Below are positions 52,871 through 62,232 of a DNA stretch of 64,000 bases, one piece after another. Under the pieces are notes generated by a model. The model was not told where the DNA came from, did not search any database, and was given only the letters and a program-made list of their open reading frames with translations. The stretch is from Paenibacillus sp. MAEPY2. GTDB taxonomy: Bacteria; Bacillota; Bacilli; Paenibacillales; Paenibacillaceae. Each line of letters opens with the position of its first letter. The stretch's first letter is position 1. The position numbers were made by a program, and so were the translations under genes. The stretch is from contig NZ_AWUK01000004.1 of assembly GCF_000499205.1 (NCBI RefSeq), positions 372,001 through 436,000 of the forward strand, written 5' to 3'.

Positions 52871-55251
52871 ATAACGTACTTACAGAACAGGCTGATGCAG
52901 GATATCGGCTGGCCGAACAGAAGGCAGCTCAGTATTTTAATTCTCTTCATGAACAACTTTTGGATAACACCTATACTACTGCGCTTACGCAAGATATTTA
53001 TTTGTGGCAAAAAAAGCATGTTCAACCATTTTCTTGGTTATCTTTTTTATTACCGAGTCAAAAGAAGCCGGATTCCCGGGATGCTCATAGATATATCCAT
53101 TGGCTGAATGTTACAGGCAAACTGGATGATTACCTGGATCGCAGTATTTCTTACATTTATATGCGAGATCTGGGCAAAGCACTGGATTCCCCCGATACCC
53201 AAGAGCGTATTCAGCGCGTGGCTCAGGATACCAAAGCATACTTTATGCGTTCAAATACAATTCATCGCAAGGAAAGCCCGGATTATATCAGTCTGGCTGC
53301 CTTGTATCGCTGGGCTCAGAAGGAGAACGTGGAAACAGCCGTCATCTGGGTAATCAGCAAATTAAAGCATGTCGCTTCCAATATTCCCAAAGAACTGGAC
53401 GCTGAACAGGCACAGCGCAAGCTGCTTAAGATTATCCTGGGCGTGGTTCTGCATGTGAACGATGATATGCATGACGAGACTCCCCGGGCAGAACGTTCCC
53501 AGAGGCTGGACGCTGCAATTCGGCTTGGTTATTCTTACGGACTGACCTATCCGTTTATTGATGACCTGCTAGATTCGCAGGCGTTAACTGAACAAGAGAA
53601 GGAGCAGTATTCTCTCTTGATTCGAAATGCGCTTCTCACCGGGATCGTGCCGGATATCGGCGAATGGAAGGGAGCCAACCTCAAAGTCATTCAATATGTT
53701 CATGCCGAGCTGAGGGAGGCGTTTGAGTATATTAAAAACTACCAGCGCGCTGAAACACAGCATACGTTCTTCGAGCAATCCTATGTATTCTTTCAGTCCC
53801 AGGAAGTAGACCGGGCCAAGAAACTGTCGAACGCAAATTATTCCAATGAAGAACTTTATATCCCGATTATTATTAAATCCTCATCCTCCAGACTTATTGT
53901 TCGCTCCGTGCTCAGTGCATCGGCTGATGAAGGTTTTGATTTGCGGACGTTCTACTATGGCATATATAATCAGCTTGCAGACGATTTTGCTGATATGTTT
54001 GCTGATATGGAGGAGGGGGCAGTAACCCCATATACCTACTATCTGAAGTACCGTGATCTGCGACCCGATCTGATTAATCCATACGAACTTTACTGGGCGG
54101 TTATCTCTTATCTGATTCATGAGGTGTACCATTCGGATGCGAAGACACGTGAGGTCATACTGGATCGTGCGATTAATGGACTTAAGCGTTGTAAAGAACG
54201 GTTGGGTCAAGATCAATATAACGAAGTGATGAAGATCTTTGCCTCAGGACAACCGGAATTTAATCACCTAATTCAGCAAATGGTGCGAAAAGCCGATGAT
54301 GTGGATTTCCTGGATAAATTGCTGCGGGATCAGGTCATCATGCAATTGCAGAATGACAAGCAGGAAAAACAGAATTTTCTGGATACGATTCGCACAGTTC
54401 GTGAACAGATCAATATTGAATTGCAGATTTCCAAGCCGAGCGGACTTCCAGAGATGAAAGAGACACTGATTGATGCAGCAAATTACAGTCTGCAGGGAGA
54501 TGGGAAGCGGCTAAGGCCGATCCTGACCTGGGTGATGGGAGTGCGTGAATATGGACTGCATGAAGCGTCTATCCTCCCTCTTCTTAGATCACTGGAATAC
54601 ATGCATACCGCTTCACTGATCTTTGATGATCTGCCGACACAGGATAATGCTTCAACGCGGCGAGGCCGATCTACTTTACATCAGGTGCACAACAGCGCAA
54701 CAGCCGAATTGACAGGGTTGTTTCTCATCCAAAAAGCCATTGGCGAGCAATCCTCCCTCAAACAGTTTGACGCCGCTACGGTGCTTACCCTGATTCAATA
54801 TTCGGCTCAAAAAGCAGAAGATATGTGTATGGGACAGGCGATGGATCTGAACGCCAAAGGAAAAGCGCTGACACTGGAACAATTGAACATGATCTGTTTC
54901 TACAAAACAGGCATTGCTTTCGAGGCTGCACTTGTGATGCCAGCCATTCTGGCTCAGGTGAAGGAAGTGGAGATTGCATCTCTGAAGAAGTTTGCCTATC
55001 ATGCGGGTATCGCCTTTCAAATTAAGGATGACCTGTTGGATTTGGAAGGAGATCACCGGGTACTCGGTAAGCCGGCAGGTCAGGATGTGCGCAACAACAG
55101 CTCCACCTTTGTATCTATTTTGGGTGAAGATGGCGCGAAGAAAGAGATGTGGGAGCACTACTGTCTGGCAACCGATGCACTGAACGAAATGCCAAAACCG
55201 ATTTCTTTTCTGAGGCATCTGTTGGATTACATTATTGGCCGGGAGCGGTGA
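52867..55251 (+). CDS. Tandem class I isoprenoid-synthase protein (C-terminal polyprenyl diphosphate synthase)
   Basis: This unusual 794-residue protein is more than twice the length of a normal prenyl diphosphate synthase. The C-terminal ~290 residues are a standard trans-isoprenyl synthase: Gly-Lys-Arg-Leu-Arg-Pro (~545), first Asp motif Phe-Asp-Asp-Leu-Pro-Thr-Gln-Asp with Arg-Arg-Gly-Arg-Ser (~587-600), and second Asp motif Ile-Lys-Asp-Asp-Leu-Leu-Asp (~721). The N-terminal ~500 residues are all-helical and carry their own Asp-rich motifs, Phe-Ile-Asp-Asp-Leu-Leu-Asp (~231-237) and Leu-Ala-Asp-Asp-Phe-Ala-Asp followed by Glu-Glu-Gly-Ala-Val-Thr-Pro-Tyr (~369), suggesting a second class I fold such as a terpene synthase or a second prenyltransferase. 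GAGG lies 10 bases upstream. Confidence 0.8.
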   Translation: MNNVLTEQADAGYRLAEQKAAQYFNSLHEQLLDNTYTTALTQDIYLWQKKHVQPFSWLSFLLPSQKKPDSRDAHRYIHWLNVTGKLDDYLDRSISYIYMRDLGKALDSPDTQERIQRVAQDTKAYFMRSNTIHRKESPDYISLAALYRWAQKENVETAVIWVISKLKHVASNIPKELDAEQAQRKLLKIILGVVLHVNDDMHDETPRAERSQRLDAAIRLGYSYGLTYPFIDDLLDSQALTEQEKEQYSLLIRNALLTGIVPDIGEWKGANLKVIQYVHAELREAFEYIKNYQRAETQHTFFEQSYVFFQSQEVDRAKKLSNANYSNEELYIPIIIKSSSSRLIVRSVLSASADEGFDLRTFYYGIYNQLADDFADMFADMEEGAVTPYTYYLKYRDLRPDLINPYELYWAVISYLIHEVYHSDAKTREVILDRAINGLKRCKERLGQDQYNEVMKIFASGQPEFNHLIQQMVRKADDVDFLDKLLRDQVIMQLQNDKQEKQNFLDTIRTVREQINIELQISKPSGLPEMKETLIDAANYSLQGDGKRLRPILTWVMGVREYGLHEASILPLLRSLEYMHTASLIFDDLPTQDNASTRRGRSTLHQVHNSATAELTGLFLIQKAIGEQSSLKQFDAATVLTLIQYSAQKAEDMCMGQAMDLNAKGKALTLEQLNMICFYKTGIAFEAALVMPAILAQVKEVEIASLKKFAYHAGIAFQIKDDLLDLEGDHRVLGKPAGQDVRNNSSTFVSILGEDGAKKEMWEHYCLATDALNEMPKPISFLRHLLDYIIGRER

Positions 55252-55304
55252 GATCTTTCCTGATCCATCCTGCACTCAGCATGGATTATATAAGTTAAAA
55301 CAAA

Positions 55305-55345
55305 GATGCCTGGATTCCTTACGGATTGAATCCAGGTCTTGTTTT
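55305..55345 (+). terminator. Terminator of the isoprenoid-synthase gene
   Basis: CCTGGATTC pairs with GAATCCAGG around a short loop, followed by TCTTGTTTT, about 60 bases after the stop. Confidence 0.8.
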
Positions 55346-55445
55346 GCGTTCCCGACACAAACAATTAGAAAATGAGATGTTTCAATAATGAAAAAACCGG
55401 GTACTAAGCAAATATTGCGTTTATACAACAAAAGGAGAGCTTAAG

Positions 55446-58082
55446 ATGCAGGTTCAAAAGGTCGATCATCACGAATTGTTTGAGCAGATTTATAATCAAG
55501 CACCTATTGGGATTGCACTTGTTGCTCCAACAGGACAGTGGATGAAAGTGAATCCTGCTTTATGCAGAATGCTGGGTTATACTGCTCAAGAGTTAATCAT
55601 ACTTGATTACCAGGAGATCACCCATCCCGATGATGTTGCACAGGATCTGATATACGTGCGTGAACTCTGTAAAGGTGAATTGAAAGAGTACAGATACGAA
55701 AAGCGTTATATTCAGAAAAATGGAGAAATTATATGGATATCTTTGCATATATCTTTGGCTCGGAATGAGGTTAGCGGTGAACCGCTGTATTTTATTTGCC
55801 ACGTTGTAGATATTACGGATCATAAAACAACCGAACAAAAGCTGCTTCAAACGGAAGAAATGTTCAAACTTATTTCCGATAATGCACAGGAAATCATCTA
55901 TATCGCCACCTTTGATGGTGTTTGTCGCTATTGTTCTCCTTCCATTTATAATTTGCTTGGGTATTCGCCAGAAGAAGTGAATGGCAATAACAATACAGCA
56001 GTTTTCCATCCTCAGGATCTAGGAGGTACCTCGCAGATCGATTTGAGCACAGGTCATATGTTGAATATGCAGGCTCGCCATAAAGATGGGCATTGTGTTT
56101 GGTTTGAAACCACATATAAGATAATTGGGGACCCTGGGCAAGAGCAACAAATTCTTGCCATTGGTCGGGATATATCGGAGAGAAAGAAACATGAGGAAAT
56201 TAGCGCAGAAGCAGAACGGATAGCCATGATCGGCAGTTGGGAGTGGAACATGATTAATGACCATGTTTCCATGTCCAACCAGATATTTGAGATTTTTGAT
56301 ATAGATCATAAGAAACGGTATAAAGCCAGCGATATCTTTGCACTCATGGAGCCGACAGAGGAGCAGCGGTTGAAGGCATGTATCGAATCGGTGAAAACGG
56401 GCAAACCGCTTGATTTTGAATATCGGCATCTGGGTTCAGATGGTAAAGAAAAGTATCTTCATCTGCGAGGGTTAATTACCTTTGATGAGAATCAACAACC
56501 AGTACAGTTGAACGGTACGTTGCAGGATATTACGGAGCGTAAGCTTGTCGAATTCAAACTACAGGAATCGGTGGAACGTTATACATCACTCAAAAAATAT
56601 AATCATGATGCCATCATTTCTTTTGACATGAACGGCAATATCATAAATGCCAACCCGGTAGCTATGAAGATGACTGGATGCCCGGTTGCGGAAATGATCG
56701 GAACAAGCATATGCAGGTTTATCGGAATGTATCATCTCGGACTTATTCTCAATAGCCAGTATGAGATGGCTGAGAAAGAAATCAATGCAATTCAGCACTT
56801 AGATGGTTCTGAGACAGAAGTATTAGCAACGCTTGCGCCCATCATTATTAATGAAAAAAACGTGGGCTTCTATCTGATTGCGAAGGATATTACGGAACAG
56901 AAGAAGCTTCTTGTAGCCAAAGAGACTGCCGAACGAATGAATAAGGCAAAAAGTGAATTTTTGGCAATGATGAGCCATGAGATCCGTACCCCCATGAATG
57001 GAGTGATTGGGATGACGGATTTGCTTCTGGATACGCCTGGACTTAGCGGAGAGCAAAAGGAATACATCGAAATCATCCAAAAGAGTGGGGATTCACTGCT
57101 TGCGATTATCAATGATATTCTCGACTTCTCCAAAATAGAGTCGGGTAAAACCGATCTGGTGGATGAACCCTTCGATCTTAAGGAAATTGTGACGGAGACG
57201 GTTAATATCGTAACGCCAATGATTCGGGAGAAGCAGTTGCATCTTCATCTAAGCCTCGATGACGCCATTCCTCTTCCCGTGTATGGGGATGCTTACCGTC
57301 TAAAACAAGTCCTAACCAACATCATCGGCAATGCCGTGAAGTTCACCCCGGAAGGCAGTGTTGAAATCGAGGTGAAGGTTATCGGACAAGAATATAATGA
57401 CGTTCAATTTCAGTTTAAAGTGAAGGATACAGGGATTGGAATTCCAGTCGAGAAAAGAGAGCATTTATTCGAGGCCTTCTACCAATTGGAGAATTTCATG
57501 ACGCGCAAGCCTCAAGGTACTGGACTTGGACTGGCGATCAGCAAGAAGCTTGTAGAGCTTATGCAGGGAGATATCTGGATTGAAGAGTCCGATGATCCGG
57601 GAACTACATTTATTTTTACAGCTTCGTTTAAAGTCAGCAACATGGAGGAGTTCAACAGATATGATCTAGAACAGCAAAAGATTAAAACAGATCAATTGCG
57701 AATTCTGATTGCGGAGGACAATGAGGTGAACCAGCTTGTTCTGCGCCGGATGATTGAGAAGAAAGGGCATTTTGTGGATTATGTGGTGAACGGGATAGAG
57801 GCAGTGGAGGCGGTCAAACGAAGTGTGTACGATATTATTTTTATGGATGTGCACATGCCTCTACTGAACGGATTTGAAGCGACTAAAGCGATTAAGGAAG
57901 CTCTGACACCAGACACATGCCCATATATTGTAGCAGTTACTGCGAACGCGGTTAGAGGAGATATGGACAAGTGTCTGAAGGCTGGAATGGATGCGTATGT
58001 AAGCAAACCAATTAAAAGTGAATCCATTATGCAAGTGATGGAGGAGTTTTACAAAACAAAGAAACAAAAGAATCGTTTATGA
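55446..58082 (+). CDS. Cytoplasmic PAS-rich hybrid sensor histidine kinase/response regulator
   Basis: This 878-residue soluble hybrid kinase has no membrane segment. Four PAS domains (~8-120, 130-250, 255-375, 380-495) are joined by PAC motifs such as Asp-Ile-Thr-Asp-His-Lys and Asp-Ile-Thr-Glu-Arg-Lys. HisKA follows with His ~511 in Met-Ser-His-Glu-Ile-Arg-Thr-Pro-Met-Asn-Gly, then the ATPase domain (~620-735, Asn-Ala-Val-Lys-Phe-Thr, Gly-Thr-Gly-Leu-Gly-Leu-Ala) and a receiver domain (~755-870, Asp-Asn-Glu; phospho-Asp ~801 in Phe-Met-Asp-Val-His-Met-Pro; Lys in Ser-Lys-Pro-Ile). It lacks an output domain and probably feeds another regulator. AAAGGAG precedes the ATG; the gene stands alone between terminators. 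Confidence 0.94.
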   Translation: MQVQKVDHHELFEQIYNQAPIGIALVAPTGQWMKVNPALCRMLGYTAQELIILDYQEITHPDDVAQDLIYVRELCKGELKEYRYEKRYIQKNGEIIWISLHISLARNEVSGEPLYFICHVVDITDHKTTEQKLLQTEEMFKLISDNAQEIIYIATFDGVCRYCSPSIYNLLGYSPEEVNGNNNTAVFHPQDLGGTSQIDLSTGHMLNMQARHKDGHCVWFETTYKIIGDPGQEQQILAIGRDISERKKHEEISAEAERIAMIGSWEWNMINDHVSMSNQIFEIFDIDHKKRYKASDIFALMEPTEEQRLKACIESVKTGKPLDFEYRHLGSDGKEKYLHLRGLITFDENQQPVQLNGTLQDITERKLVEFKLQESVERYTSLKKYNHDAIISFDMNGNIINANPVAMKMTGCPVAEMIGTSICRFIGMYHLGLILNSQYEMAEKEINAIQHLDGSETEVLATLAPIIINEKNVGFYLIAKDITEQKKLLVAKETAERMNKAKSEFLAMMSHEIRTPMNGVIGMTDLLLDTPGLSGEQKEYIEIIQKSGDSLLAIINDILDFSKIESGKTDLVDEPFDLKEIVTETVNIVTPMIREKQLHLHLSLDDAIPLPVYGDAYRLKQVLTNIIGNAVKFTPEGSVEIEVKVIGQEYNDVQFQFKVKDTGIGIPVEKREHLFEAFYQLENFMTRKPQGTGLGLAISKKLVELMQGDIWIEESDDPGTTFIFTASFKVSNMEEFNRYDLEQQKIKTDQLRILIAEDNEVNQLVLRRMIEKKGHFVDYVVNGIEAVEAVKRSVYDIIFMDVHMPLLNGFEATKAIKEALTPDTCPYIVAVTANAVRGDMDKCLKAGMDAYVSKPIKSESIMQVMEEFYKTKKQKNRL

Positions 58083-58192
58083 TTTGCAAACGAACATGAC
58101 AATGGAAAATATATAGTATGTACCATTACAGACATGGCCATGGTTTAAGATTTCTTTAGGTGTATGAACGGATTACCTATTGTTTGGCAAAA

Positions 58193-58236
58193 GAGCCGCC
58201 GTTGATTTATCCTTGTGATAAGTCAACGGCTTTTTA
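58193..58236 (+). terminator. Terminator of the hybrid kinase gene
   Basis: AGCCGCCGTTGA pairs with TCAACGGCT (bulged) and an inner TTATC with GATAA, followed by TTTTTAA, about 110 bases after the stop. Confidence 0.8.
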
Positions 58237-58280
58237 ACGTTAGACTGAAATCGGAGTGGATAGAAAGTACTGAATAAAAG

Positions 58281-58313
58281 TTGACAAATATATAGTTAGG
58301 CGCCATACTATAT
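58281..58313 (+). promoter_or_regulatory. Promoter and operator of the MarR gene
   Basis: TTGACA (58281-58286) is followed by an inverted repeat at 58290-58313: arms ATATAGT and ACTATAT around a GGCGCC centre. The possible -10 (CATACT at 58304 or TACTAT at 58306) lies inside the repeat, so a repressor bound there would block transcription. The ATG is only a few bases downstream, implying a very short or absent leader. Confidence 0.7.
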
Positions 58314-58315
58314 CT

Positions 58316-58873
58316 ATGACCAACCATAATAAAGAAACAAATGACATGTATCTCATCCCCTCGTTAGTACAAACGAAGCGACAGGTTGATCGCTATCAAT
58401 TAGATGTTGATGCACAAGCCGTGCTTGTCGCATCCAGGCTGATGGTAGCGGGAGCCAAGCTTGGGCATGCTGCGGAAATTCACTTCTCCAGATTTGGTTT
58501 ATCGACAGGTCGTTATCGTCTGTTAGCAGATCTAGAGGATAACGATGGCGAAGAGCTGCCCTCGCAACTCGCGGAAAATCTGGGCGTTACTCGTGCAACC
58601 GTAACTGGTCTAATTGAGATTCTTGAACGCGATGGACTGGTCGCTCGTCGGACGAGTTCCGTCGATGGCCGTCAGAAGTCAGTCATCTTGACAGCCAAGG
58701 GCGCCAAAAAGCTGACGGATATGGCTTCGGAGCATTTTGCCAGATTGGAAGCGATGGTCGGCTTGCTTACCATTGAGGAACGGAGTGTGTTTCTCGATCT
58801 GCTGGGGCGTGTAACCCAAGGCATCTCGGCACTTACAGAGGAGTCAATCGACTTCTCTGAACCCAAATCCTAG
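58316..58873 (+). CDS. MarR-family transcriptional regulator
   Basis: This 185-residue winged-helix regulator shows MarR features: Gly-Arg-Tyr-Arg-Leu-Leu-Ala-Asp-Leu-Glu, the recognition helix region Val-Thr-Arg-Ala-Thr-Val-Thr-Gly-Leu-Ile-Glu and the wing Arg-Asp-Gly-Leu-Val-Ala-Arg-Arg. The N-terminal extension of about 35 residues is longer than usual. No ribosome site precedes the first ATG at 58316, which sits near the predicted transcription start, so the mRNA may be leaderless; the ATG at 58346 is an alternative. It probably represses itself and the following membrane-protein/NmrA operon through two related operators. Confidence 0.85.
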   Translation: MTNHNKETNDMYLIPSLVQTKRQVDRYQLDVDAQAVLVASRLMVAGAKLGHAAEIHFSRFGLSTGRYRLLADLEDNDGEELPSQLAENLGVTRATVTGLIEILERDGLVARRTSSVDGRQKSVILTAKGAKKLTDMASEHFARLEAMVGLLTIEERSVFLDLLGRVTQGISALTEESIDFSEPKS

Positions 58874-58896
58874 GAGCATAGCAAGAAAGGTGAAAC

Positions 58897-58921
58897 GGGC
58901 TAGATCAGCTAGCCCATTTTC
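58897..58921 (+). terminator. Terminator of the MarR gene
   Basis: GGGCTAG pairs with CTAGCCC (loop ATCAG) followed by ATTTTC, 24 bases after the stop. Confidence 0.8.
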
Positions 58922-58930
58922 ATCACCATA

Positions 58931-58948
58931 TAGTTAGGCTCCTAATTA
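58931..58948. promoter_or_regulatory. Second MarR-type operator
   Basis: TAGTTAGG and CCTAATTA form an 8-bp inverted repeat (one mismatch) around CT. The segment ATATAGTTAGGC is identical to that in the operator before the MarR gene. It lies about 50 bases before the next gene. Confidence 0.68.
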
Positions 58949-58994
58949 CATAGTGAAACAATAGGGTTTAATTTCAAATAAAAGGAGTAGTGAT

Positions 58995-59474
58995 ATGTTT
59001 AACCAAAAAGATCCCATTCGATCAGAGGAAAGTTATGCTGTTCGATCCGCACAGCCTCGCCAAAAACCGTTTGTGTTATGGCGAGAATTAATCCCAGCTT
59101 ACTTATCGCCTGCCATTATGGCAAGCATCGGGGGAATCGTTACCGCTGATAAAGTGCTTCAGTTACGAGCCCTAACAACGATAGGAGGGGCGTCCCTGCT
59201 GATGGCTCTATGGATTGGACTCTGGCTGCGTAAGCGCGGGAGCCGTACACGCTGGGTGGTGAAAACGCCTCGTGTGATCGTCGTGGGTTGCTTTGCACTT
59301 GCAGGCGCTCTGCTTGGCCTTATGGCCTCGTGGGGGATTTCCAACGTGCTGTATATCGTAAACCCGAGTCTTTCATGGACTTGGCTGGATCATATCGGGT
59401 TCGATTTTCCCCTGTCCGGTGCATTAGCCTGCACGATCATGACCTGGCGTTGGAGAGCTTCCTTTACAAAATAA
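58995..59474 (+). CDS. Hypothetical membrane protein (four helices)
   Basis: This 159-residue protein has a polar N-terminus of about 30 residues and four hydrophobic stretches (~35-50, 62-78, 95-115, 135-150). A basic loop with Arg-Lys-Arg-Gly-Ser-Arg-Thr-Arg follows helix 2. I do not recognise the family. AAAGGAG precedes the ATG, and the NmrA-like gene starts 31 bases downstream, so the two form an operon controlled by the MarR-type operator. Confidence 0.7.
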   Translation: MFNQKDPIRSEESYAVRSAQPRQKPFVLWRELIPAYLSPAIMASIGGIVTADKVLQLRALTTIGGASLLMALWIGLWLRKRGSRTRWVVKTPRVIVVGCFALAGALLGLMASWGISNVLYIVNPSLSWTWLDHIGFDFPLSGALACTIMTWRWRASFTK

Positions 59475-59505
59475 ATGAATTCACTTGAGAAGGAGATATG
59501 AAAAC

Positions 59506-60381
59506 ATGATTACAATTATTGGAGCAACAGGTATGATTGGAAATGCACTTTTGAGACGTTTGATGGAGGGCGGCGTTCCCGTTCGGGCAATAAGCAGAGA
59601 GCCGGATCAGCTTCGTCAACAAATCGTGGACTTGGCATTGTCCGGTGTTGAACTTTGTATTGCTGATGCGAATGATCCTGAATCGATGCGCAGAGCTTTG
59701 GCCGGTGCCAGCCAACTATTCCTTGCGTTATCCAACAACCCCAGACAAGTGGAATTAGAGACATCCATTATTCAGATAGCTGCGCAAGAGGGAGTGAAGC
59801 ATATCGTCAAAATATCCAGTCCAGCTTATGAGGAACGTTCACCTGTATCAGTAGCAAAATGGCATGCCGATATCGAGCAAGCTCTCGTGACATCAGGAAT
59901 TACGTATACAATATTGCGACCTTATGCGTTCATGCAAAATTTGCTGCGTCTCGCACCAACCATAACAACCCAGGATATGTTCTTCGGCTGTATTGGAGAT
60001 TCACCGTGCAACTTCATCGATTGCCGGGATATCGCAGATGTTGCCGCGGAAGTAATGACACGGTTCAAGTCGGTTAACAGCATTTATACGTTGACGGGTT
60101 CCGAAACGTTCACCTATCCACAGATTGCAGATAAATTGTCCATCCTGCTCAATCGACCGATCAAATTCTTTAACCTCAAACCTGAGGCGTTGCGAACTGA
60201 TCTGATGGAACATGGACAGATGCCTTCTTGGCTCGCAGACCATGTTGTGGAAATCCAGACGATGTCTACCGTTGTGTCAGAGAAGCCGACGGATACCGTT
60301 CGACGCTTGCTCGGGAGAGAGCCTCGCTCGCTCGATGCATTTCTGGAAGAGTATCGGGATACATTTAAACCGAAGCTATAA
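59506..60381 (+). CDS. NmrA-like NAD(P)-binding oxidoreductase
   Basis: This 291-residue atypical SDR of the NmrA/quinone-reductase-like group begins at the ATG at 59506 (GAAGGAG 9 bases upstream). The N-terminal Ile-Ile-Gly-Ala-Thr-Gly-Met-Ile-Gly-Asn loop binds NAD(P). Lys-Ile-Ser-Ser-Pro-Ala-Tyr and the Ile-Leu-Arg-Pro-Tyr-Ala-Phe-Met-Gln-Asn segment are family hallmarks, while the classic catalytic Tyr-xxx-Lys is absent. Such proteins act as redox-sensing regulators or quinone reductases. Control by MarR fits a stress-response role. Confidence 0.88.
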   Translation: MITIIGATGMIGNALLRRLMEGGVPVRAISREPDQLRQQIVDLALSGVELCIADANDPESMRRALAGASQLFLALSNNPRQVELETSIIQIAAQEGVKHIVKISSPAYEERSPVSVAKWHADIEQALVTSGITYTILRPYAFMQNLLRLAPTITTQDMFFGCIGDSPCNFIDCRDIADVAAEVMTRFKSVNSIYTLTGSETFTYPQIADKLSILLNRPIKFFNLKPEALRTDLMEHGQMPSWLADHVVEIQTMSTVVSEKPTDTVRRLLGREPRSLDAFLEEYRDTFKPKL

Positions 60382-60399
60382 CCATGCATTGAAATAAGG

Positions 60400-60437
60400 A
60401 GAATCCCCCTAATCATTCTTTAGGGGGATTCTTTTGA
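60400..60437. terminator. Bidirectional terminator between convergent genes
   Basis: GAATCCCCCTAA pairs with TTAGGGGGATTC, followed by TTTTG on the plus strand. It overlaps the last codons of the minus-strand SgrR-like gene. Confidence 0.85.
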
Positions 60438-62219
60438 TGTAAAACAAACCTCACTGCTGATTTTGATCCATAATTGAGAGATATCCATATAACCAAATTC
60501 GGCGGTTTGCATGCCGAAGATGCTCTGATCGAGTTGAGCGCGCTTGTTCATGTGACAACCGTGCAAAATCCAGTTGTTTTCTCGCAGCATTTCCTCAGCT
60601 TCATCTAGTAGCTCTGCACGTTCTATGCTGGGCAGCTGGGCGAACTGATCCAGTTTTTGATCCAGTATAGATTGCAGATCAGGAGTCATGCACATATGAA
60701 AATGATTGGACAAGTTTTTGAAAAAGTGAATCATGCCATATTGCCAATCTCCCTCCAGAATCTCTTCAGCCATGATCAATTCGGCATTCATCGTTTCTCC
60801 AAAATGAATATTATCTTCGCAGGGACACATGGCAAGGCGCAGGCCAATGACTTGTGCACGCCGCTGAAGCCACTCCGCAGCTTTTGAATCTTTGTTCAAA
60901 GTATACGATAATGCAATGGTCTCACCTTGGTATCCACTGCTGTGTAGCAACTCGCGGGCGTGTTCAAGCGAGGATTCTGTCCAGTCTAGTATTTCACTTT
61001 TCCATGGCAAGAAGCTGCCTGCGGGTGTAATTCGATTACCGCCGAGATCCTTCACAAGTGCCACAGAGTCATATACCATCCTCAGCGCTTGGCGAAATTT
61101 CGGATGATGGTGGATGCCTTCCTTACGAAAATTGAAGAGCATATACTGGCACCCGAGCGCAGGATAATTGATGCTGTTTGTATTGAAATCGGTTGATGGG
61201 AGCTTCAGCCGAGATGTTCCAGGAAGTTCATAGTACCGATCATTCGGGCCTAAATCGGGAACAAACCAAATATGGACTTGGTCGAGATGGGGACGAATAC
61301 CGTAATAAGCTTCGAATGCGCCAAGCTCCAGCACATCCTCATTCATCTTCGTAATCTGAAAAGGTCCGGTGCCAATCAGCCGTTCGGAGACTTCCATATC
61401 GTAGGGCAGAATGGTCATTCGTATACAGCTAAACAGATGCAAAAAGAAGCGGTTCGGCCGACTTAGTTCAAATCGGATACAGTAATCGCCAGTGATTTCG
61501 GCACGTTCAATATCCCGATATAACCAGATGGACGGGCTGTGCACATCATGCAATCGCTGTAATGTGGCTTGTACGTCCCTGGATGTCATGACACGTCCAT
61601 GGTGGAAACGCACCCCTTTACGGAGATAGAAGATCCATACGGTATGATCTTCGCTGCATTCCCACATATGCGCCAAATCGGGCTGGAACGAATTGGATTT
61701 GGCATCGTAAGTGACTAATGTATTGCCGACCTGACCGAGCAGGTAGGTTTCAAAAGCTGTATAAACAAAAGCAGGGTCCAGATTGCCTTGTCTGCGTGAT
61801 CTCATCATGCGCAGTACATCCTGACCGGATGCCGTTTCGGCATGACTGTGGAATCCCATATGCTTGTTAAGTGATCGCAGCAATTGTTCCTGAAGTGTTT
61901 TATGGATGTCAATAGTGCCGATCAGCTCGATTGCTTCTTTAATTTTACCTCTCCCAATCAGTTCCCGCAGGTGATTCTCCAGCGTTTCATTCACACTGCA
62001 CAGCAGCGTCATCTCCGAATAATGTCCCCGCCCACGCCCAGGCTGCCAATGAATAAAACCTTGTTCCTCCAGCTTGCGAAGAATAAACTTCACGTTGCGT
62101 GGAGTACAGCATAAGGCATCGGAAAGGCTGTCGATGGTTACTGGAACTGGTTCATCAAGTGTAAGAGAAAGTTCTTTTGCTGTTGCTAGACGAACATAAT
62201 GGGTTGTTGTGGTATCCAT
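60420..62219 (-). CDS. SgrR-like regulator (DNA-binding domain + solute-binding domain)
   Basis: This 599-residue transcription factor combines an N-terminal winged helix (~1-110; Thr-Pro-Arg-Asn-Val-Lys-Phe-Ile-Leu and Gly-Arg-Gly-Arg-Gly) with a C-terminal family-5 oligopeptide-binding-type domain (~160-580), the architecture of E. coli SgrR. There is no signal peptide, so the binding domain senses a small cytoplasmic ligand. AAAGGAG lies 9 bases before the ATG. It is divergent from an MFS gene, as SgrR is from the sugar-efflux gene setA. An inverted repeat overlaps its -35 box, implying autoregulation. Confidence 0.9.
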   Translation of the reverse strand: MDTTTTHYVRLATAKELSLTLDEPVPVTIDSLSDALCCTPRNVKFILRKLEEQGFIHWQPGRGRGHYSEMTLLCSVNETLENHLRELIGRGKIKEAIELIGTIDIHKTLQEQLLRSLNKHMGFHSHAETASGQDVLRMMRSRRQGNLDPAFVYTAFETYLLGQVGNTLVTYDAKSNSFQPDLAHMWECSEDHTVWIFYLRKGVRFHHGRVMTSRDVQATLQRLHDVHSPSIWLYRDIERAEITGDYCIRFELSRPNRFFLHLFSCIRMTILPYDMEVSERLIGTGPFQITKMNEDVLELGAFEAYYGIRPHLDQVHIWFVPDLGPNDRYYELPGTSRLKLPSTDFNTNSINYPALGCQYMLFNFRKEGIHHHPKFRQALRMVYDSVALVKDLGGNRITPAGSFLPWKSEILDWTESSLEHARELLHSSGYQGETIALSYTLNKDSKAAEWLQRRAQVIGLRLAMCPCEDNIHFGETMNAELIMAEEILEGDWQYGMIHFFKNLSNHFHMCMTPDLQSILDQKLDQFAQLPSIERAELLDEAEEMLRENNWILHGCHMNKRAQLDQSIFGMQTAEFGYMDISQLWIKISSEVCFTSKESP

Positions 62220-62232
62220 GTTGGGATGCTCC

